A DNA stretch of 32,459 bases from a virus, in IMG/VR virus record IMGVR_UViG_3300036859_001050, positions 1 to 32,459 of that record. One strand, 5' to 3'. Within the stretch, counting starts at the first letter, position 1; every line of letters begins with the position of its first letter. Below, piece by piece: positions 15,663 to 23,337 of this stretch. A program made the position numbers and the translations under genes. Under the pieces are notes generated by a model. That model ran no database searches. It saw only the letters and a list, made by a program, of their open reading frames with translations, and was not told where the DNA came from.

Positions 15663-15697
15663 CGGGAAAACTCTGGACGATGCCCAGAGTTCTCCCG
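15663..15697. other. Strong stem-loop between tail tube and chaperone genes
   Basis: A 14-bp stem with one G-T wobble: CGGGAgAACTCTGG pairs with CCAGAGTTTTCCCG (as read on the minus strand) with a 7-nt loop. No T-run follows on the minus strand, so it is not a standard terminator for the tail operon. It may protect the 3' end of the abundant tail-tube mRNA or reduce flow into the chaperone gene, which is needed in smaller amounts. Confidence 0.65.
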
Positions 15698-15716
15698 TTT
15701 CCCCTTACTCTATGCC

Positions 15717-16505
15717 TCAAGTTGCATTGATCTCGTCGGTGATAGTCCATGTCGACCCCTTATCACCTTCGAGACTGACTGGCATGACGCCCACGTCGCC
15801 TGCATTTTCAACATCCACAAACGGGATGAGCATGTCAGAGGCGGCGATAGCCGAGTCGAGCGTGATGATTCTCTCGATAGTGGCATCGTTCTCGGATGGA
15901 CCCGTAATCTTCACATAGCGCGGCGTGGCCGTCTTGCTGGAGCCTCCCGAGAGCACCTGAGCAGCTGCAGGCGTGTAGTTGTAGACGATGGTGACGCTCT
16001 GCGCCTCGGTCGTGACCGTTGCAGAGTCACGGATCACAATTCCCCAGCGACCCGTTCCAGCATCTTTCACGACAAAGTAGTCTGTGTTGAGCACAATCGC
16101 ACCGTTGACGCCGAGCGTGACGGAAGTGATTGTCGGCTTGCTCAAATCGTTCATCTGATTTTGCAGCTCAATGAATTTGTCATAGAGCCATTTGCCGGAA
16201 GCAACGACCTGATTCGCTCCTGTCACGGGTGTACCCGCCTGCGTGGTGCGCGTTACGAGTCCCTTGAACAATTGTTCCAAGTTCGGCATATGCCCCGGCT
16301 CCAACCAATCGAAATCGACAACACCGGTAATGCGGATCTTGTTGATGATCGTACCCTTGTTATCGGAATCCACCTTGATGCGCTCCTGTCTCCCCGTGAA
16401 TTTCACATTGCGCACCGCACCGAGATCAACAAGAGATCCCGAGTCGTCACCGACCTCGATGTTGCCGTACTCAATGAGGAGTGCTGATTGATCTGCTGCT
16501 GGCAT
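15717..16505 (-). CDS. Major tail tube protein
   Basis: A 262-residue protein starting MPAADQSALLIEYGNIEVG. The N-terminal part (GAVRNVKFTGRQERIKVDSDNKG) fits tail tube proteins with their characteristic early beta sandwich. The later part (GRWGIVIRDSATVTTEAQS) contributes the rest. It lies between the small gene at 16535-16780 and the tail chaperone, followed by a strong stem-loop, in line with high expression. The leader (TTTTTCTTTCCCTCTATCC before ATG 16505) is pyrimidine-rich. Confidence 0.72.
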   Translation of the reverse strand: MPAADQSALLIEYGNIEVGDDSGSLVDLGAVRNVKFTGRQERIKVDSDNKGTIINKIRITGVVDFDWLEPGHMPNLEQLFKGLVTRTTQAGTPVTGANQVVASGKWLYDKFIELQNQMNDLSKPTITSVTLGVNGAIVLNTDYFVVKDAGTGRWGIVIRDSATVTTEAQSVTIVYNYTPAAAQVLSGGSSKTATPRYVKITGPSENDATIERIITLDSAIAASDMLIPFVDVENAGDVGVMPVSLEGDKGSTWTITDEINAT

Positions 16506-16534
16506 GATGGATAGAGGGAAAGAAAAACAGAGTG

Positions 16535-16780
16535 CTACTTGCTATCGACTGACTCCCAAACGCCGTTCGTTTTGCGCAGGCGCTGGAGTGCTTCTTCTCT
16601 CGGGAACGTGTACTCCTGCCCTTTTTTCCCGAGCGCGCCCTGTACGAAGCAATTGCGAAGCAGCCTGAGCGTGAGAGTCTTGCGTTCATCAGAGGATTGG
16701 CCTTCGAGTGCAGGCGTTAACTCCTGCCCCTCTTCGAGTTCCGCAGTATCGGCCGTGTCTCTGAACTGTCTGCGAACCAT
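16535..16780 (-). CDS. Hypothetical protein, 81 aa, tail region
   Basis: A small acidic-then-basic protein (MVRRQFRDTADTAELEEGQE, then LLRNCFVQGALGKKGQEYTF). I do not recognise it. It sits between the tail terminator and the tail tube genes. ATG 16780 follows the T-run of the nearest hairpin by 7 nt; the frame extends upstream to 16876 but would translate the hairpins. Confidence 0.55.
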   Translation of the reverse strand: MVRRQFRDTADTAELEEGQELTPALEGQSSDERKTLTLRLLRNCFVQGALGKKGQEYTFPREEALQRLRKTNGVWESVDSK

Positions 16781-16787
16781 AGAATGC

Positions 16788-16884
16788 AAAAAAGCCCCGC
16801 CGTCGGAGACGGTGTGGCTTCGTAGAATGGGAAACAAAAAAAGCCGCCGCGCGCAGGCGGTATGACTTCGTTGCACTCAGTATA
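16788..16884 (-). promoter_or_regulatory. Tandem leader hairpins with promoter-like -10
   Basis: TATACT (16884-16879), then two terminator-like hairpins in series. The first has CCGCC/GGCGG arms with seven T (16842-16836). The second is GCCACACCGTC with GACGGCGGGGC arms around TCCG and six T (16793-16788). ATG 16780 comes 7 nt after the second. No good -35 is visible at 17 nt (TTTCCT). This is the only doubled example in the window. Confidence 0.5.
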
Positions 16885-16887
16885 GCA

Positions 16888-17340
16888 CTAAGGTCTAACG
16901 AAGGAAAAATCGAAAAGCAGGATCTGCACTTTCTCGTCCAATTCCTCGGAAAAACCGTCAACTGTATTCACATATCGAGCCGTCATGCGGAGTCCGCCGT
17001 TCGGATCGGGAGCGCCATTCGCGTCATACTTTCCCCAAGTCACCCGTTTGCCTGCAAAGTAGTTAATGATGGCCTCTCGGATTTGCTCCAAGCGGTCGTC
17101 ACCCTTCGTTGCGCTGCTCTGCAGGCCGATAAGCTCTATCTCGATGCGCTCCTGAGCAACGCGCACATCGTTCTGCTCGGTGTTGATGACTCTGCGGAAG
17201 ATCACGATCGGATAACTGCCCTCCTGCCGGAGCGCGTCGACATCGCTTCGCATATCCTGTTTTATTTTCGCGCCATCCACCAGTCCCGTGAGCACGGGAC
17301 CAAAGCGAAGCTCCCTGTAGATGGCGTCCTTGATGGTCAT
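16888..17340 (-). CDS. Tail terminator/completion-like protein
   Basis: A 150-residue protein starting MTIKDAIYRELRFGPVLTGL. A helix, then alternating strands (SYPIVIFRRVINTEQNDVRV, ERIEIELIGLQSS) and a helix (RLEQIREAIINYFAGKR) and strands to the end fit the DUF3168/tail terminator fold (as in lambda gpU-like proteins). It follows the HK97-gp10-like gene by a 4-nt overlap (17337-17340), the usual gene order before the tail tube. The function is inferred from fold pattern and place. Confidence 0.6.
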   Translation of the reverse strand: MTIKDAIYRELRFGPVLTGLVDGAKIKQDMRSDVDALRQEGSYPIVIFRRVINTEQNDVRVAQERIEIELIGLQSSATKGDDRLEQIREAIINYFAGKRVTWGKYDANGAPDPNGGLRMTARYVNTVDGFSEELDEKVQILLFDFSFVRP

Positions 17341-17957
17341 GTGAGCAATTCCACCATTCGCGCGACATCGCTCGTGATGGTGGCTTTCTTGCGGAAGAAG
17401 GCGATGGTGAAGGGATGGCGACCGGCTATGCCTTGCTCAAATATTTTTCGAGCAATGAGGCGCACCACAAGTAGATCACGGGTGACGGGATCCAGTGGCG
17501 TTCTTTTTCCACCACTACCTCTCCCTCGACCCATGTTTTTGATGATCGCAGCACTCGCAGCGAGTTCTTTTCGCAGAGAATTGAGCGATGGATTGGCAGG
17601 CAGTCTTTTGATGATGCCCTTGCGTCTTGCCCATCCGATCAACGGCGCGAGTGGAGGTGGTTTCCCTTTTTTCGGACGTCGGCCGAATTCCACCACCGGC
17701 GCGTATTCCAATGGATTGAATACGGAAATCCTGAGCCTGCTGCTGTCAATGCGCGGCTCCGATCTTGTCGTGGCTCCCATGAGTAACCCTTGATCGATGG
17801 CACCGGCGTTTTGGATTTCGTTTTGCACCTCAGCCACTGCATCGTCAGCCCACGCAGTGAGACCGAAGACGAGCGCGCGCTCCCTATCCTTCATCTCCTT
17901 GGGAATCCTCTCCCTGATGCGCGACAGTGAGCCTTTCTTGATACGAAAAAATGCCAT
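17337..17957 (-). CDS. HK97-gp10-like neck/tail protein
   Basis: A 206-residue protein. The FNPLEYAPVVEFGRRPKKG segment is the mark of the HK97 gp10/minor tail family (YAxxVEFGT-type). The N-terminal part (ALVFGLTAWADDAVAEVQNE) is helical; a basic linker (GRGRGSGGKRTPLD) follows. It probably closes the neck or joins the tail to the head connector. It overlaps the terminator-like gene by 4 nt, so the two are cotranslated. Confidence 0.72.
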   Translation of the reverse strand: MAFFRIKKGSLSRIRERIPKEMKDRERALVFGLTAWADDAVAEVQNEIQNAGAIDQGLLMGATTRSEPRIDSSRLRISVFNPLEYAPVVEFGRRPKKGKPPPLAPLIGWARRKGIIKRLPANPSLNSLRKELAASAAIIKNMGRGRGSGGKRTPLDPVTRDLLVVRLIARKIFEQGIAGRHPFTIAFFRKKATITSDVARMVELLT

Positions 17958-17958
17958 G

Positions 17959-18336
17959 CTATGCGGGGGTGCCGACTACGGATGGAAGGATATCGATCTG
18001 ACCGGCCTTTGCGGTCATCCATGAACCATCTGCCATTTTCAGGCGCAACTCGTACTGCTTATCGTTCCCCGCATGTCCTTCGGTTGTTTCTCCGAGTTTC
18101 ACCCTGATTTTTCCGTTCGCCTCATCGAGCCACTCAATATCCGATGGATCCTCATCTGTGAGCGCGATGAAAGGGGTGCTTTCAGAGACATCATTTTTTA
18201 CGGAAAAATACACACGACCGGTAGCGGTTTTTGGGATCGGCTCGCCCTGTAGTGCCGCATTTGACCACCGGTCGCCGTATGTGAGCGTAAAGTCAAAAAA
18301 GCCGCGCTCGGCTTCATATACTTTCAGATTGGCCAT
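17959..18336 (-). CDS. BppU-N-like/Ig-like structural protein, 125 aa
   Basis: A 125-residue beta protein starting MANLKVYEAERGFFDFTLTY. It has the alternation of phage BppU N-terminal-like domains (TGRVYFSVKN, ending in KAGQIDILPSVV), an Ig-like fold often fused to receptor-binding parts. It lies next to the 827-residue repeat protein. A TACAAT (-10-like) lies 7 nt before the ATG, and a terminator-like hairpin with six T lies inside its first codons (18295-18314). The role is inferred from pattern and position. Confidence 0.5.
   Translation of the reverse strand: MANLKVYEAERGFFDFTLTYGDRWSNAALQGEPIPKTATGRVYFSVKNDVSESTPFIALTDEDPSDIEWLDEANGKIRVKLGETTEGHAGNDKQYELRLKMADGSWMTAKAGQIDILPSVVGTPA
18295..18314 (-). 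promoter_or_regulatory. Terminator-like hairpin inside a coding start
   Basis: AAGCCG-AGCG-CGGCTT followed by T within codons about 8-14 of the gene at 17959-18336. It resembles the leader hairpins but sits after the start codon. It may be a coding by-product of E-A-E-R-G-F-F, so weak. Confidence 0.35.
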
Positions 18337-18348
18337 ACACATATTGTA

Positions 18349-20832
18349 TCACAGCTCGATCTCTTGCCCTTCTGCATCGTTGAGTACGAGCACACGCGCA
18401 CCGGCTATGTCGTTGAGCTTCAGAAACGCACTGTCCCTCACATCATTCACGTTGGCATCTTGAGTGTCGCGCACATCATTCACGTCCAGAGTCGCAATCG
18501 CGGACACATCATCCAATCCCAAGAAAAACTCTCCGAGGAATTTCCCCGCAATGGCGACAGCGGAGAACAGGAGAGCATCTGTGCCATGCGAAACGGTAGA
18601 TTGCTTCTGCAGAAGCGCATCAGTGTCGTGTGCTATTTGCTGCGCCTTGCGGAGTAAAGAATCCGTCTCGTGCCCTCTGCTGAAGGTGCCTTTGAGGAGA
18701 GAATCCACGGATTGCTGCACAATCTGTGTCGCCCTGAGAAGGCCATCCGTGGAATGTTCCTTCGTCTGCGTGGCTCGGAGCAGCGCATCGGTATGGTGAG
18801 TGCGAGTAAAGGTAGCGCGCAGCAATGCATTTGTTTGATGAGCAATCGCGGTTGCTCCTTTCAGGAGAGAATCCGTGACGTGGGTTCTTACCTGAGTCGC
18901 CCTCAAAAGCGCATCCGTAAGGTGTATTCTCTGAATGGTCGCTCTTAGCAGCGCATCAGTGCTATGCGTCTTTGTGAGGATAAGAATGAGGTATGCGTCC
19001 GTCCTATGCTGGCTACTCTGAACGGCACGCAGAAGCGCATCCGTCGTGTAGCTTCTTGCGAATGCGACGCGTAGTAACGCATCGGTCGACTGCTGAACGA
19101 TCTGAACGGCGAGAAGCAGGGCATCAGTGGTGTGCGATACGGAGAATATCGCACGCAGCAAAGCATCGTTTGTGTGCTGTACCGTGCGGACTACGAGCAG
19201 GAAGGCATCGGCTGAATGCGACTTGGAGACCGTAGCCTTTAACAAAGTATCCGTGGAATGCTGAACGGCTTGGATAGCCTTCAGTAGGGCATCGGTGAAG
19301 TGATTCACTGTAAAGACAAACCGCAAATATGCGTCTGTTTGGTGAGCAATCGAAGCAGTCGCCCTCAGTAATGTATCTGTGGCATGAGTTTTGGTGAGCG
19401 CACCTCGTAGCGTCGCGTCAGTGAAATGCACCTTGGTGACCGCGCCCTTCAGATCTGCATCAGTAGCATGCGATAGAGTTATCGTTCCCTTCAAATCTGC
19501 ATCAGTCGCATGCGCAACGGCACGCGCACCCTTCAAGTCGGAGTCGGTTGCGTGTGTGAGCGTCCTCGCTCCCTTTAGATCGGCATCCGATGTGTGAAAA
19601 ACCGTTTGCTCGTCTTTCAGGCTCGCATCTGTCGAGTGTGCGAGAGATTGTGTTTTTTTGAGAAGTGAATCTGTCGTGTGGCTATTCGACTGTGATCCCT
19701 TCAATACAGCATCGGTGGTATGCGTTTTCGTATACGTCTGCAGTGCAAGCTTGATGTAAAAATCGTCGATCTGCCAGTTTGTGTCTGCGTCATCTCCTGA
19801 ATTGCGGAAGCGGCCAAAACCGAATCCTGCATCACCCTCGGCAGAATGCGCACTGTCCGTGACATCGAGCACCTGCGTGCCGTTCCGATACACGGTGATA
19901 GCCGTCCCCTTCATCGCAAGTTCCCAGATTTCTCCAACTGCATAATCATCACCTGAACCATCGTACAGGCCGAGTTCCGTCCACGACCCCGAAACCATTT
20001 TGAATAGTCGGACGTGGTAATCGGCAGAGAATTCAATCGCATAGAAGTTGCTCGCATCCTGTACGCGACCGAACATGTACATGACATCATCTCCAGAGAG
20101 ATCAACCGCACTCATCTTCAAAAGCACGTTGTAGTCGGCAGATCCGATGGATGTACTGTTTTTATAGTGCGATCCTGCAGAGAGTCCTGTGCTGTTTATC
20201 TGCGCAGTGTCCGTGGCCGCTTTCGCTTGGATATCCTTCGTGCCAAAGTCTTGAAACTCTGACCACGATGACGCGCTTCCGGTGTCTGGATTATGGCTTG
20301 CCAAAGACGTATCCGACTCTGCGGTGAAGCTGTCATACACCTTCGTCGTGCCGCCGAGAAAAATGAGTTTCACCCGCACGTAGTCCACGCTGATCGGCCA
20401 CGAGGAACCGGCGATGTTGCGGGATGTGAGCCGCACACGGAAATTTGTATTGCTGAATTCGCTCTCGCTCCATGCCCTTCCCCACAGACCTCCCAAAGAG
20501 AAATCTGTATCACTCGTTGGGATATTTACGATCTGCTGCGCGGACGTGTAGTTCGTGCCTCCATTCCACGACAGATCCACATCAAGATCAGCAGTATTGA
20601 AGGTGTTTTGTTTGGCCTGGATTTCGACAACAATCCCGATCAGCGATGCGCCTGCTGGGAACGATGCAATATTGAAATCATAGAAATCCTGCTGCTCGTT
20701 ACTAGCGTCACTGTCCGCATACGAACCGTTATCGGAAAGCGCATTGCTGGGGTTCGTCCATGCGTTGTAGTCCTCGCCCGTGGAACTTGGGTAATACGCG
20801 CCGAGAGTCGATAAAACTGAAGGCGCAGCCAT
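18349..20832 (-). CDS. Repeat-rich fibre protein with lectin-like domain
   Basis: An 827-residue protein. Residues about 1-150 form a beta domain (SFPAGASLIGIVVEIQAKQN, FRVRLTSRNIAGSS). About 155-365 form a concanavalin/LamG-like lectin domain (DVMYMFGRVQDASNFYAIEF, YRNGTQVLDV, GDAGFGFGRFRNSGDDADTN). About 365-760 consist of some 28 tandem 14-residue units, consensus HxTDALLRAT plus four variable residues. The C-terminus has short LNDV/VNDVRD repeats. It looks like an adhesion or fibre protein. It sits between the head-closure and gp10-like genes, an odd place for a fibre. Confidence 0.7.
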   Translation of the reverse strand: MAAPSVLSTLGAYYPSSTGEDYNAWTNPSNALSDNGSYADSDASNEQQDFYDFNIASFPAGASLIGIVVEIQAKQNTFNTADLDVDLSWNGGTNYTSAQQIVNIPTSDTDFSLGGLWGRAWSESEFSNTNFRVRLTSRNIAGSSWPISVDYVRVKLIFLGGTTKVYDSFTAESDTSLASHNPDTGSASSWSEFQDFGTKDIQAKAATDTAQINSTGLSAGSHYKNSTSIGSADYNVLLKMSAVDLSGDDVMYMFGRVQDASNFYAIEFSADYHVRLFKMVSGSWTELGLYDGSGDDYAVGEIWELAMKGTAITVYRNGTQVLDVTDSAHSAEGDAGFGFGRFRNSGDDADTNWQIDDFYIKLALQTYTKTHTTDAVLKGSQSNSHTTDSLLKKTQSLAHSTDASLKDEQTVFHTSDADLKGARTLTHATDSDLKGARAVAHATDADLKGTITLSHATDADLKGAVTKVHFTDATLRGALTKTHATDTLLRATASIAHQTDAYLRFVFTVNHFTDALLKAIQAVQHSTDTLLKATVSKSHSADAFLLVVRTVQHTNDALLRAIFSVSHTTDALLLAVQIVQQSTDALLRVAFARSYTTDALLRAVQSSQHRTDAYLILILTKTHSTDALLRATIQRIHLTDALLRATQVRTHVTDSLLKGATAIAHQTNALLRATFTRTHHTDALLRATQTKEHSTDGLLRATQIVQQSVDSLLKGTFSRGHETDSLLRKAQQIAHDTDALLQKQSTVSHGTDALLFSAVAIAGKFLGEFFLGLDDVSAIATLDVNDVRDTQDANVNDVRDSAFLKLNDIAGARVLVLNDAEGQEIEL
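18565..19735 (-). repeat. About 28 tandem 42-bp (14-residue) repeats
   Basis: Each unit encodes H-x-T-D-[AS]-x-L-[KR] and about six more residues. Units keep exact 14-residue register without gaps that I can find. Codons differ between units, so amplification is old or selection acts on the protein. Early units read DADLKGA, later ones TDALLRAT, pointing to two or more subfamilies. Fourteen residues equals two heptads, so a coiled-coil shaft is possible. Confidence 0.85.
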
Positions 20833-20834
20833 AG

Positions 20835-21302
20835 CTATTCAGAAGAGCCGCCGTCCCAGATTTCTCCCTCATGAGGATGAATGTTAGGCGCATAAAACCA
20901 TCGCGTGCCTTCTTTCCAAGTAGGCATTTGCTCGATATGCCCATCTTCAAAGACAGCAGAAATGCATTCACTCACAATTCCCTTATTTGTGCGTCTCTGC
21001 AGGCCGACGATCCACACTGTACGCTTCTGTCCAGCATCGTTTCCCCACTGCTCACACCTTCGCCTGAAAATGAGGCGGCAACCCTCATCGACGTGCACAC
21101 AGAGAATAGGAAAATCTTTTGGGAGCTGCCCCACGGTGAGCAGCATGAATCCTTCAAGTTCGTTGCGCTTGATGTCCCCATACTTATTTTCGCTACTGTC
21201 AGCGTTAAACTGGCGTAGCTCCGTTCCGTCTTTGTACACGGCGATCCATTGGTACTGCATGGAATTGAGGGGAAGATGGCATTGTATTGCCCGATGATTC
21301 AT
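20835..21302 (-). CDS. Hypothetical protein, 155 aa
   Basis: A beta-rich protein whose core reads MQYQWIAVYKDGTELRQFNA and LIFRRRCEQWGN, matching small phage proteins of unknown role that I have seen before but cannot name. ATG 21302 lies 6 nt after the upstream stop; ATG 21260, which begins the core, is an alternative start. The C-terminal part (GTRWFYAPNIHPHEGEIWD) is polar. It lies in the block that interrupts the connector region. Confidence 0.6.
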   Translation of the reverse strand: MNHRAIQCHLPLNSMQYQWIAVYKDGTELRQFNADSSENKYGDIKRNELEGFMLLTVGQLPKDFPILCVHVDEGCRLIFRRRCEQWGNDAGQKRTVWIVGLQRRTNKGIVSECISAVFEDGHIEQMPTWKEGTRWFYAPNIHPHEGEIWDGGSSE

Positions 21303-21307
21303 AGGTT

Positions 21308-21538
21308 TTATTCGATGACCGCTACGTTCTCCGGCCGCGTCCACCAGCCGTATCCTTTCTCACAAAGACCGTCGCACTCATGCGCGACAGGAACGTGCTG
21401 ATCGAATTGCACGCCGATGAATTTCCCGGGATTTTCTTCCTCACCATTCACAGCAACGACCTGAGCTTCCCGAGGACAATCGGGAGCGTCGTACACTTTC
21501 ACGCGGATGCCGACAGAGAGTTCTTCCAGTTTTGCCAT
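21308..21538 (-). CDS. Hypothetical protein, 76 aa
   Basis: A small acidic protein, MAKLEELSVGIRVKVYDAPD, with two Cys and a Trp pair (LCEKGYGWWTRPENV). No family is recognised. ATG 21538 lies 18 nt after the stop of the gene at 21556-22086; the longer frame to 21826 overlaps that gene and is arginine-rich shadow. It is part of the inserted block. Confidence 0.5.
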   Translation of the reverse strand: MAKLEELSVGIRVKVYDAPDCPREAQVVAVNGEEENPGKFIGVQFDQHVPVAHECDGLCEKGYGWWTRPENVAVIE

Positions 21539-21555
21539 AAGAGCAGAGAAAGGGA

Positions 21556-22086
21556 TCAGGTTTCGTCGTACTTCCAAGTGAATGTCTCCTGAGCGGTAGC
21601 GCCCGGTGACGCCGTGGAACCGACCTCGATCTGATACACGAAACGCGAGCCGAATTGACCCGTGCCCGTTGCGGATCCAGCGAGAGACTTTGGAGAGCCG
21701 GAGGTGAGTCCGAACACATCTACAGGGCTTCCGGTGATTCCTGCATGGTTGCCCGTCGTGAGCTGCGTACCGTTGCCCGCAGACCCGGTTGCCTGAACAT
21801 AGGACGTTGCTTCCTGTCCCTTGCATGTAACTCCTGTGCCGAAGTTGTTAGATCCATCGGAATACCATCGCAAGTTATCGATAGTGCCGGAGGGAGCGAC
21901 GGTGCAATCAAGGCGTGTGGTTACCCAATATGAGTAGTTCGTTCCAGAGGGAGGAATCGTAATTGGAGAAGCCGTATCGTTTGTGGAATGCGCATCGGCC
22001 GCATTCGCGCGCGTATTGATCGACGTAATGTCGGTGGCTGTCGGACCCGCACCGGTGAGCCGTCTGATGAGAACTGTTGCTGGCAT
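21556..22086 (-). CDS. Hypothetical structural protein, 176 aa
   Basis: A Ser/Thr/Gly-rich beta protein, MPATVLIRRLTGAGPTATDI, with YSYWVTTRLDCTVAPSGTI and a C-terminal strand pair (FVYQIEVGSTASPGATAQET, TFTWKYDE). Its composition is typical of phage decoration or fibre domains. It is the first gene of the block inserted in the connector region. ATG 22086 is preceded by a leader hairpin and promoter, so the block has its own control point. Confidence 0.6.
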   Translation of the reverse strand: MPATVLIRRLTGAGPTATDITSINTRANAADAHSTNDTASPITIPPSGTNYSYWVTTRLDCTVAPSGTIDNLRWYSDGSNNFGTGVTCKGQEATSYVQATGSAGNGTQLTTGNHAGITGSPVDVFGLTSGSPKSLAGSATGTGQFGSRFVYQIEVGSTASPGATAQETFTWKYDET

Positions 22087-22097
22087 AATGCAGATAC

Positions 22098-22181
22098 AAA
22101 AAACCCGCCGCCCGAGGGCAGTGGGATTTCAGTGGAGAAGTGATGTGCTTCTATCATACTCCACCCCCTCGGCCGCCTCAA
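22098..22181 (-). promoter_or_regulatory. Promoter plus leader hairpin before the 22086 gene
   Basis: TTGAGG (22181-22176), 17 nt, TATGAT (22158-22153), a small GAAG/CTTC hairpin, then CTGCC-CTCG-GGCGG with CCCAC/GGCGGG outer pairs and TTTTTT (22103-22098), followed by the ATG 11 nt later. It has the same -35 and -10 hexamers and spacing as at 9704-9782. Confidence 0.6.
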
Positions 22182-22505
22182 CTACACGACCGTGTCGCAT
22201 ACGGCATTCAGATGATGGATCTTGCGCGCGTCACGCGACTTTGCGATTTCGATCACCTCGTACACCCGACTTTCATGTTCAATTCGATCACGAACGGATA
22301 ACTTTGCACTCTTTGGCAATACAACGATAGTTCGCACGCGCGTGGCGTGTTGCACCTTCTCTCCAGAGGCCGAATAACGCTCTCTCTTGAGCACACGGCA
22401 CTTGATGGGAGCCTGAGCGCTCCATGACTCGGTATCGGTCTTGCCGTGCGTTACGGTGCGATTCTTGATGATGCAGGAATCGCTCAGGAGGGAAGAGAAG
22501 CTCAT
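22182..22505 (-). CDS. Head-tail joining/head-closure protein
   Basis: A 107-residue protein with the SPP1-gp16/phage_H_T_join pattern: a leading helix (MSFSSLLSDSCIIKNRTV), a beta barrel (KCRVLKRERYSASG; RVRTIVVLPKSAKLSVRDRI) and the ending RVYEVIEIAKSRDA. It would seal the connector after packaging. Its start overlaps the adaptor gene stop by 4 nt (22502-22505). Confidence 0.7.
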   Translation of the reverse strand: MSFSSLLSDSCIIKNRTVTHGKTDTESWSAQAPIKCRVLKRERYSASGEKVQHATRVRTIVVLPKSAKLSVRDRIEHESRVYEVIEIAKSRDARKIHHLNAVCDTVV

Positions 22506-23008
22506 GAGGGTGGCGGAACTTTATCGGGATCCGTCACATCGATGCCTGCACTCCTGCTAACGAATCCGTTCAGGAGTGTTTGTGCGGATTGCGATAGCGT
22601 TGCGCGCGAGAAATCGGTGCCTTCACCGGCGAGGGTTTCGCTGTAGGAGCCATCACCTCCAATAGAGCGCTGCTTCACTGGATGATCGACTGGCAGCTCG
22701 GCCGTCTCCTTTTCGTTCCACCATTGCGTATAGAGCCACTCCACCTGTCTCAAGGTAGCTCGGGAAACTTTGTAGGGTATTTCGGGATTACCGTCGTCAT
22801 CGAGATCGTACAGGCGCGGAAAGACGCGGTTTGTTACGGGATCATCGGGGTGATGTTCTTGTGGACCAACAAATGCATCGATCTGATCCTCTGCGGTCTG
22901 AATCAATATTTTCAAATCTGCATCTCCAAGATCGCGGAGATCCTCGATGAGTGTCTGTGCTCTCACCTCCGATACGGTGATGTACTGCGGATCAGGGACT
23001 GATGCCAT
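22502..23008 (-). CDS. Head-tail connector/adaptor protein
   Basis: A 168-residue protein, MASVPDPQYITVSEVRAQTL, with helices typical of gp15/gp6-like adaptors (LGDADLKILIQTAEDQIDAF, ATLRQVEWLYTQWWNEKETA). It binds the portal and the closure protein. The leader CCTCCTTTTTCC before ATG 23008 is the complement of a Shine-Dalgarno, and so is pyrimidine-rich like others here. Confidence 0.68.
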   Translation of the reverse strand: MASVPDPQYITVSEVRAQTLIEDLRDLGDADLKILIQTAEDQIDAFVGPQEHHPDDPVTNRVFPRLYDLDDDGNPEIPYKVSRATLRQVEWLYTQWWNEKETAELPVDHPVKQRSIGGDGSYSETLAGEGTDFSRATLSQSAQTLLNGFVSRSAGIDVTDPDKVPPPS

Positions 23009-23026
23009 AGGAAAAAGGAGGATGCT

Positions 23027-23326
23027 CTACGCCCACACTCTTAATTCCACCGTGTCGCCGCCTGCGCCGGAGGCAAAGTAAATGGTGTGCTTGTTGAGAT
23101 TCAGGTGATCCTTCTTGTATTCCACGTTCGCCTTGAGGGTCTGATACGCGCCTGTTGGACCCGCTACGCGCCCCTGAACGAATGAATGCCGAACGTCGGC
23201 ACCATTCCTACTGCGAAATTCGATGGCTTTCGTATTCGCGGGGAGTTCCTGCGCATACTCCTCATCGAGATTCGTGAGTTCTACTGCATAGTCTTGCGCG
23301 TTGACGGCATAGTCGATATTGGCCAT
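23027..23326 (-). CDS. Hypothetical head protein, 99 aa
   Basis: A beta protein, MANIDYAVNAQDYAVELTNL, with AIEFRSRNGADVRHSFVQGR and KHTIYFASGAGGDTVELRVW. I cannot name the family. It lies between the HhH protein and the adaptor; the alternation and lack of helices fit a head decoration or a trimeric capsid-stabilising protein. This is inference from place and composition. Confidence 0.6.
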   Translation of the reverse strand: MANIDYAVNAQDYAVELTNLDEEYAQELPANTKAIEFRSRNGADVRHSFVQGRVAGPTGAYQTLKANVEYKKDHLNLNKHTIYFASGAGGDTVELRVWA

Positions 23327-23337
23327 GGAGAGCGTGG

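Noticed and set aside
18565-19735. CRISPR-like regular repeat with 42-bp period
   Set aside because: The repeats have no constant DNA sequence or spacers; the regularity is at protein level in one open frame.
23010-23026. GGAGG followed by ATG on the plus strand
   Set aside because: It is the complement of a pyrimidine-rich leader; the frame it opens stops after a few tens of codons.
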